Source of the DNA: UBA4655 sp964585575
Lineage (GTDB): Bacteria; Planctomycetota; Planctomycetia; Pirellulales; UBA1268
Direction: 5' to 3'
DNA: 10,953 nucleotides
NCBI GenBank assembly: GCA_964585575.1
Contig: CAZPEM010000113.1
Span: 1-10,953 of the forward strand
The translations under genes and the position numbers were made by a program. Positions within the stretch are counted from its first letter, which is position 1; the number at the start of each line of letters is the position of its first letter. Under the pieces are notes generated by a model. The model had not been told where the DNA came from. It did no database searches and saw only the letters and a program-made list of their open reading frames with translations. Of the stretch, positions 6,904 through 10,953 are shown piece after piece.

Positions 6904-9009
6904 ATGCCAGGACTGAACCGGCTCAGCATCCAATCGAAGATGATCCTGCTGCTGCTGGCCGTGAGCCTGGCCTGCATCGGCGTCGTCGCCTGGATCGGCT
7001 ACACCTCGGGCAAGGCGTCGCTCGACAAGGCGATCGAGCAGCGGCTGACGGCGCTCCGCTCGGTGAAGAGCACCACGATCCAGACGATGCTCTCCTCGCT
7101 GCGGGAGGAGGTGCTCGCCGTGTCGGACAGGCCCTCCACGATCGAGGGGATGCGGGCGTTGCGGGAGGCCTACCGGCGGCTGGCCTCGGCCAGGCTCACC
7201 ACGGAACAGTCCACCGCCCTGCGGAAGTTCTACGCGGAAGACTTCCTGCCGAAACTCGCCGCGAACACCGACAGCGAGCCGGCGGCCGAGTCGTATCTCC
7301 CCGCGAGCCCCGCCGCGGCCTACCTCCAATACCACTACATCGCCGGCAACCCGCATCCCTACGGCCAGAAGCAGGCTCTCGAGGCGGCCGAGGACGCCAC
7401 CGACTACGGCGCCGCGCACGCGAAGTTCCACAAGATCTTTGCCCGCGTCGTGAAGATCTTCGGCTTCGAAGACATGATGCTCGTGGACGCCGACTCGCTC
7501 GACGTCGTCTACACCTACCAGAAGACGACGGAACTCGGCACCAGCCTGGAAGCCGGACCGTATGCCGGCACGCAGATGGCGGCGAAGGCCCGCGGGCTGC
7601 GGGGGCAACGCGACCGCGACGACTTCCGGATCGCCGACTTCGAGCCCTACCGGCCGAGCCTCGGCCGGCCGATGGGATTCGTCTTGAGCCCGATCTTCGA
7701 CGGCCCGCAGATGATCGGCATCCTCGTGCTGCAGTTCCCGATCGACGACTTCAGCCAGGTGATCACCGGCAACTACGACTGGTCCGCCGAGGGCTTCGGC
7801 CGGACGGGCGAGTGCTATCTGGTCGGCCAGGACCGCACCGCCCGCAGCCGCAGCCGCTTCATGCATGAAGAACCGAAGCAATTCCTCGAGTCGCTCGGCG
7901 ACGCCGGCATCTCGAAGGAGGCGGTCTCGAGGATCGAGCGGCAGGGCACGACGATCTGCCTCCTGCCGGTTGAGACTGCGAGCGTGGCCGAGGCGCTCCG
8001 CGGCCGCACGGGCCTCATGCGGACGATCGACTACCGGGGCGTGCCCGTGCTGAGCGCCTACGGCCCGATCGAGGTCGATTCGCTCCGCTGGGCGCTTCTG
8101 GCCGAGATGGACGAGGAGGAGGCCGACGAGCCGATTCGCACCTTCGGCCGCACGGTGCTCCGCGTGGCCAGCGGCCTGGCCGTCGCCTCGACGCTGCTCG
8201 CGCTCGCATGCTCCTATCTGCTCACGCAGCCGCTGCGGACGCTCGCCGCGGCCGCCAAGCGGCTCGGCGCCGGCGACACCGACGTCACGGTGCCGGTCAC
8301 GAGCCGCGACGAGTTCGGCCAGCTCGGCGAGGTCTTCAACGAGATGTCGGCGAGCATCAAGGAACAGCGAGAGAAGCTCGAGGCGCAGGTTCGTGAGAAC
8401 CAGGAACTGCTCCTCAACATCCTGCCCGCCTCGGCCGTGGCCCAGCGACGCGAGGGGGACGAGAAGGCGAGCCGCGAGTTCGCCGACGTCTCGGTGCTCT
8501 TCGCCGAGGTGCTGGGGATGGAGGAGTTCGGCGGCCGCGTCGGCGAGGCGCGGGCGCTCGCCCTCCTTGGCGACCTCGTGGCCGCGATCGACGAGGCGGC
8601 CGAGGAGTGTGGCATCGAGAAGGTGAAGACGATCGGCGGCTCCTATCTCGCGGTCTGCGGCCTCTCGGTGACCAGGCCCGACCACGCCCGCCGCATGGTG
8701 CAATTCGCCCAGGCGATGGACCGGATCGTGGCCATGTTCAACCGCGACCACCATGCCGCCCTGCGGCTGGCCGTGGGGATCAACTCGGGGCCGGCGGTGG
8801 GGGGCGTGGTGGGCCGCCGCAAGTTCCTCTACGACCTCTGGGGCGACACGGTCGCGATCGCGAAGCGGCTGGCCGCCGGAAGAGAGGCGGCGATCCGGGT
8901 CACGGCGCCGGTGCGGGAGCGGACGGGCGACGCGGTGGAGTTCCAGGGGCCGGTGCGGATCGACCTCGACGGCCGCGCGGCCATCGAAGCCTGGACGGTG
9001 GGGGCGTGA
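6904..9009 (+). CDS. Membrane receptor with Cache-like sensor, HAMP and degenerate class III nucleotidyl cyclase domain
   Basis: The product has 701 residues. A first membrane helix (about 12-33) is followed by a long extracytoplasmic region (about 35-405) with Cache-like features such as MMLVDADSLDVVYTY and FVLSPIFDG. A second helix (about 415-440), a HAMP domain (about 440-492), a linker helix NQELLLNILP and a class III cyclase domain (about 523-700) come next. The cyclase fold is clear from VSVLFAEV, IEKVKTIGGSY, VGINSGPAVGGVVG and KFLYDLWGDTV. However, the first metal Asp is Glu (E535), the second metal Asp is Gly (G579) and the transition-state Asn is Ala (A651). The Lys of EKVKTIG (K575), D644 and R655 are kept. 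Cyclase activity is therefore doubtful; it may be a pseudocyclase or one half of a heterodimer. The ATG at 6904 is preceded by GAGGG about 10 bases upstream. The stop overlaps or abuts the start of the MscS gene, so the two are likely translated together. Confidence 0.88.
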   Translation: MPGLNRLSIQSKMILLLLAVSLACIGVVAWIGYTSGKASLDKAIEQRLTALRSVKSTTIQTMLSSLREEVLAVSDRPSTIEGMRALREAYRRLASARLTTEQSTALRKFYAEDFLPKLAANTDSEPAAESYLPASPAAAYLQYHYIAGNPHPYGQKQALEAAEDATDYGAAHAKFHKIFARVVKIFGFEDMMLVDADSLDVVYTYQKTTELGTSLEAGPYAGTQMAAKARGLRGQRDRDDFRIADFEPYRPSLGRPMGFVLSPIFDGPQMIGILVLQFPIDDFSQVITGNYDWSAEGFGRTGECYLVGQDRTARSRSRFMHEEPKQFLESLGDAGISKEAVSRIERQGTTICLLPVETASVAEALRGRTGLMRTIDYRGVPVLSAYGPIEVDSLRWALLAEMDEEEADEPIRTFGRTVLRVASGLAVASTLLALACSYLLTQPLRTLAAAAKRLGAGDTDVTVPVTSRDEFGQLGEVFNEMSASIKEQREKLEAQVRENQELLLNILPASAVAQRREGDEKASREFADVSVLFAEVLGMEEFGGRVGEARALALLGDLVAAIDEAAEECGIEKVKTIGGSYLAVCGLSVTRPDHARRMVQFAQAMDRIVAMFNRDHHAALRLAVGINSGPAVGGVVGRRKFLYDLWGDTVAIAKRLAAGREAAIRVTAPVRERTGDAVEFQGPVRIDLDGRAAIEAWTVGA

Positions 9010-9014
9010 CCTCG

Positions 9015-10454
9015 ATGCCGGAATTCCTCGACCTCGAAATCGCCCGCCAGATCCCGAACTTCTGGCCCGCCGTGCTCCTGGCCGTCGGCTTCCCGGCGGC
9101 GCTTCTCGTGCTCAACGAGGCGATCGCCGCCTGCGATCGCCGCGGCCTCGCCCTCGCCCGCTCGCTGCGGACCTTCCGCACGCTCGTCGCCCCGGCGCTG
9201 GCGCTGGTCGTTTTCGTCACGTCGATCCTCGAGATGCCGGCGGAGAGCACGGCGACACGCGTCACGGAGACTTTTTTTTGGGTCGTATTGCTCTACGCGA
9301 TCCTCGGTCTCTTCAACGACCTCTTCTTCGGGCTGGCCGGCACCGACTCCTGGCGGGAGCGGGTGCCGACGCTCTTTCGCGATCTCGTGCGGGCGATCCT
9401 CGTGGCCGTCGGCGGCCTGGTGATCTACTCGAAGGTCTGGGGGCAGGAGGTGGAAGGGGCGCTGGCGGCGCTCGGCGTGGGGTCGATCGTGATCGGCCTC
9501 GCCCTGCAGGAGCCGCTGGGCAACCTCGTCTCGGGATTGATGCTGCTCTTCGAGCGGCCCCTGAGCGTCGGGGATTGGGTCGAGGCGGAGGGGGTGAAGG
9601 GGAAGGTCACCGAGATCAACTGGCGGAGCGTGCGGATCGAGACGCCCACCCGCGAGCAGCTGATCGTTCCCAACGTCTCGCTCTACAAAGCCGCCTTCAG
9701 CAACCTCTCCCGGCCCACGACCACGCGGACCGATTTCATCGAGATCGGCTTCAGCTACGACGATCCGCCGAACCGCGTGAAGCAGGTGATGCTCGAGCTT
9801 CTGCAATCGACGCCCGGCGTGCTCGCCGACCCGCCGCCGGCGGTGCGGACGGTCGGCTACGCCGATTTTTCGATCACCTACCGGCTGCTCTTCTCGGTGG
9901 CCCGGCAGGAGGATCTCGGCCTGGCTCGCGACCAGATCCTGACACGGCTCTGGTACGCAGCCCGTCGGGCCGACCTCACGATCCCCTTCCCGATCGCCCT
10001 CGAATACGGTCCGGGCGAGTCGCCCGGCAGGCCGCCTCAGACCGTTGACGAGCTGCTCCACGACCACGCCCGGTTCAAGCCGGCGGCCGATGCATCCCGT
10101 CCGCCGCGGATCGTCGAATTCGCCGCGGGGGAAACGATCCAGCAGGCCGGCCAGCGGTTTCGCGGGTTCGCGGTCGTGGTCGAGGGTCGTGCGACCCTGC
10201 ACGCCACCGACGCCGCGGGGCGCACCACGATGGTGGGCGAGATCGGCCCCGGTGAATGCTTCGGCGACCAGCTCGCCATCGGCGGCGCTGCCGACGACGT
10301 GGCGATCGTGGCGGCCGACGACCTGAGAGCGGTCGTCTTCGACGCGACGGTGATCGGCGACCTCCTCCAGCGGTCGCCGGGTCTGGCCGCGGAGATCGGC
10401 GACGCGGTCGAGGCCCGCCGGCAGGCGGTGCGGTCGGCGAAGCGGGGCTCGTAA
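9015..10454 (+). CDS. MscS-type channel with C-terminal cyclic-nucleotide-binding-like domain
   Basis: The product has 479 residues. Hydrophobic segments lie near 16-38, 57-73, 86-106 and 123-140. The MscS pore helix follows, with GVGSIVIGLALQEPLGNLVSG (154-174), and then the beta domain with LLFERPLSVGDWVEA, GKVTEINWRSVRIET and LIVPNVSL. An alpha/beta part extends to about 335. Residues about 360-460 form a cNMP-binding fold (VVVEGRATLH, IGPGECFGD). This is the architecture of the bCNG branch of the MscS superfamily. The phosphate-binding cassette reads FGDQLAIGGAADDVAIV (416-432): the usual Arg position holds D428 and the Glu position is Asp or Gln, so classical cAMP binding is doubtful. 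ATG 9015 was chosen. A GTG at 9006 overlaps the upstream TGA (GTGA) and is a close alternative. An eight-T run occurs at 9272-9279. Confidence 0.88.
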   Translation: MPEFLDLEIARQIPNFWPAVLLAVGFPAALLVLNEAIAACDRRGLALARSLRTFRTLVAPALALVVFVTSILEMPAESTATRVTETFFWVVLLYAILGLFNDLFFGLAGTDSWRERVPTLFRDLVRAILVAVGGLVIYSKVWGQEVEGALAALGVGSIVIGLALQEPLGNLVSGLMLLFERPLSVGDWVEAEGVKGKVTEINWRSVRIETPTREQLIVPNVSLYKAAFSNLSRPTTTRTDFIEIGFSYDDPPNRVKQVMLELLQSTPGVLADPPPAVRTVGYADFSITYRLLFSVARQEDLGLARDQILTRLWYAARRADLTIPFPIALEYGPGESPGRPPQTVDELLHDHARFKPAADASRPPRIVEFAAGETIQQAGQRFRGFAVVVEGRATLHATDAAGRTTMVGEIGPGECFGDQLAIGGAADDVAIVAADDLRAVVFDATVIGDLLQRSPGLAAEIGDAVEARRQAVRSAKRGS

Positions 10455-10460
10455 CCCCGC
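10442..10460. terminator. Weak bidirectional terminator-like hairpin at the MscS stop codon
   Basis: GCGGGG (10442-10447) pairs with CCCCGC (10455-10460) across a 7-base loop that contains the TAA stop. It lies between two convergent genes whose stops are 11 bp apart. There is no proper T run on either side, so it may act only as an RNA 3'-end stabiliser or pause site. Confidence 0.35.
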
Positions 10461-10465
10461 GTTCT

Positions 10466-10885
10466 CTACTCGCCCCAGGCGGTGAGCACGAGCGACCGCG
10501 GCCCGCCGTGGTTGCGGTGCTCGCAGAGGTAGATCCCCTGCCAGGTGCCCAGGAGCAGCCGGCCGTCGCCGATCGGCACGGTGACCGACGAGCCGAGGAG
10601 CGACGCCTTCACGTGGGCCGGCATGTCGTCGGGACCTTCCATCGTGTGCACGTGGGGGAAGTCTTCCGGGGCGATCGCATTGAATGCCGCCTCGAGGTCG
10701 CGGGGCACGTCAGGGTCGGCATTCTCGTTGATCGAGAGGCTGGCCGACGTGTGCTGGATGAACACGTGGAGCAGGCCGACCGTGAAGCGGGGCATGCCGC
10801 GCAGGGCGACCTCGATCTCGGCGGTGACGAGATGAAATCCTCGGCGACGCGGCGCGAGACGAAGTTCGGTCTGGTACCAAGCCAT
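10466..10885 (-). CDS. yjbQ: YjbQ / UPF0047 family protein
   Basis: The product has 139 residues, the usual family length. The family pattern is complete: WYQTELRL near the start, RGFHLVTAEI (15-24), FIQHTSASLSINENADPDV (42-60), FPHVHTMEGPDDMPAHVK (76-93) and LLGTWQGIYLCEHR (111-124). Members are small trimeric proteins with conserved His and Asp residues. E. coli YjbQ has been linked to weak thiamine-phosphate synthase activity; the physiological role is not settled. It is cytosolic. The ATG at 10885 was chosen because family proteins start just before this WYQ. It lacks a good ribosome binding site. An upstream in-frame GTG at 10927 has GGAG five bases before it, and would add 14 residues encoded across the tRNA-like fragment. 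The gene converges with the MscS gene. Confidence 0.9.
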   Translation of the reverse strand: MAWYQTELRLAPRRRGFHLVTAEIEVALRGMPRFTVGLLHVFIQHTSASLSINENADPDVPRDLEAAFNAIAPEDFPHVHTMEGPDDMPAHVKASLLGSSVTVPIGDGRLLLGTWQGIYLCEHRNHGGPRSLVLTAWGE

Positions 10886-10901
10886 CTTTATCACGCGGTG
10901 G

Positions 10902-10929
10902 CCTTGGTTCGAATCCCGTCCGCTCACCC
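10902..10929 (+). other. tRNA 3'-end-like fragment (T-arm and acceptor remnant)
   Basis: The 16 bases GGTTCGAATCCCGTCC (10906-10921) look like the T-loop and 3' side of a bacterial tRNA, followed by GCTCACCC, similar to an acceptor end. The 5' side of the T-stem pairs poorly, and no matching 5' acceptor strand (GAGCGGA or TGAGCGG) is found 70-90 bases upstream, where the yjbQ coding region lies. It cannot be an intact tRNA gene. It may be a remnant or an integration footprint, or chance. Confidence 0.35.
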
Positions 10930-10949
10930 GTTCTCCGAAGGAGGACGGG
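10927..10949. repeat. Ten-base-pair hairpin at the window edge
   Basis: CCCGTTCTCC (10927-10936) pairs with GGAGGACGGG (10940-10949) around the 3-base loop GAA, with one T-G wobble when read on the plus strand. It lies directly after the tRNA-like fragment. It could be a terminator stem for something on either strand, but the window ends four bases later, so a following T run cannot be judged. On the minus strand it supplies the GGAG before the alternative yjbQ start at 10927. Confidence 0.5.
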
Positions 10950-10953
10950 CAGG

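Noticed and set aside
6349..8754. A very long minus-strand open frame of about 800 codons opposite the haloperoxidase and receptor genes
   Set aside because: It has low-complexity, Arg/His/Glu-rich composition typical of the antisense of GC-rich coding DNA, and it lies opposite two genes with clear family motifs.
10836..10929. An intact tRNA gene ending near 10929
   Set aside because: The T-stem is mismatched, no 5' acceptor strand is present at the right distance, and the 5' half would fall inside yjbQ.
1..10953. CRISPR arrays, insertion sequences or long repeats
   Set aside because: No spaced direct repeats, transposase motifs or terminal inverted repeats were seen on reading through; only short inverted repeats are present.

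Overview
The window is about 11 kb of GC-rich bacterial DNA with strong GC-ending codon bias. It most likely comes from a planctomycete. The best clue is the N-terminal LEPRR-TLAA motif of the haloperoxidase-like protein, which resembles the LE-x-R-x-LLA leader common in secreted planctomycete proteins. An MscS channel with a cyclic-nucleotide-binding tail and diverged solitary Mur ligases also fit that phylum, but the assignment is inference.

Layout. (1) Positions 1-602 (+): 3' part of a class II cyclic-nucleotide phosphodiesterase of the metallo-beta-lactamase fold. (2) 617-1882 and 1899-3164 (both -): two tandem Mur-ligase-fold proteins, one MurF-like and one resembling the ligase half of cyanophycin synthetase, with a 16-bp gap and good ribosome binding sites. 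(3) 3165-3321: divergent promoter region. (4) 3322-4509 (+): PP-loop (SGGIDS) ATP-pyrophosphatase-like protein with a CxxCxxC cluster. (5) 4522-5334 (-): polysaccharide pyruvyl transferase family protein, convergent with the previous gene. (6) 5335-5575: 241-bp divergent intergenic region. (7) 5576-6865 (+): vanadium haloperoxidase/PAP2-type protein. (8) 6904-9009 (+): membrane receptor with a Cache-like sensor, HAMP and a class III nucleotide cyclase domain. (9) 9015-10454 (+): MscS-type channel with a C-terminal cyclic-nucleotide-binding fold. (10) 10466-10885 (-): YjbQ/UPF0047 protein. (11) 10902-10949: a tRNA 3'-end-like fragment and a hairpin at the window edge. No stretch over 300 bases lacks a gene.

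How the genes may work together. Genes 2 to 5 look like a small biosynthetic locus: two ATP-dependent amide-ligase-type enzymes, an adenylating PP-loop enzyme and a pyruvyl transferase, plausibly building or decorating an envelope polymer or peptide conjugate whose identity I cannot name. Genes 8 and 9 form a tightly linked sensor-channel pair. It looks like a receptor cyclase feeding a cyclic-nucleotide-gated MscS channel, but by eye the cyclase lacks canonical residues at three catalytic positions and the channel's binding cassette lacks the phosphate-binding Arg. That joint degeneration is the most interesting signal here. It suggests a receptor-channel module that works by contact or with another ligand.
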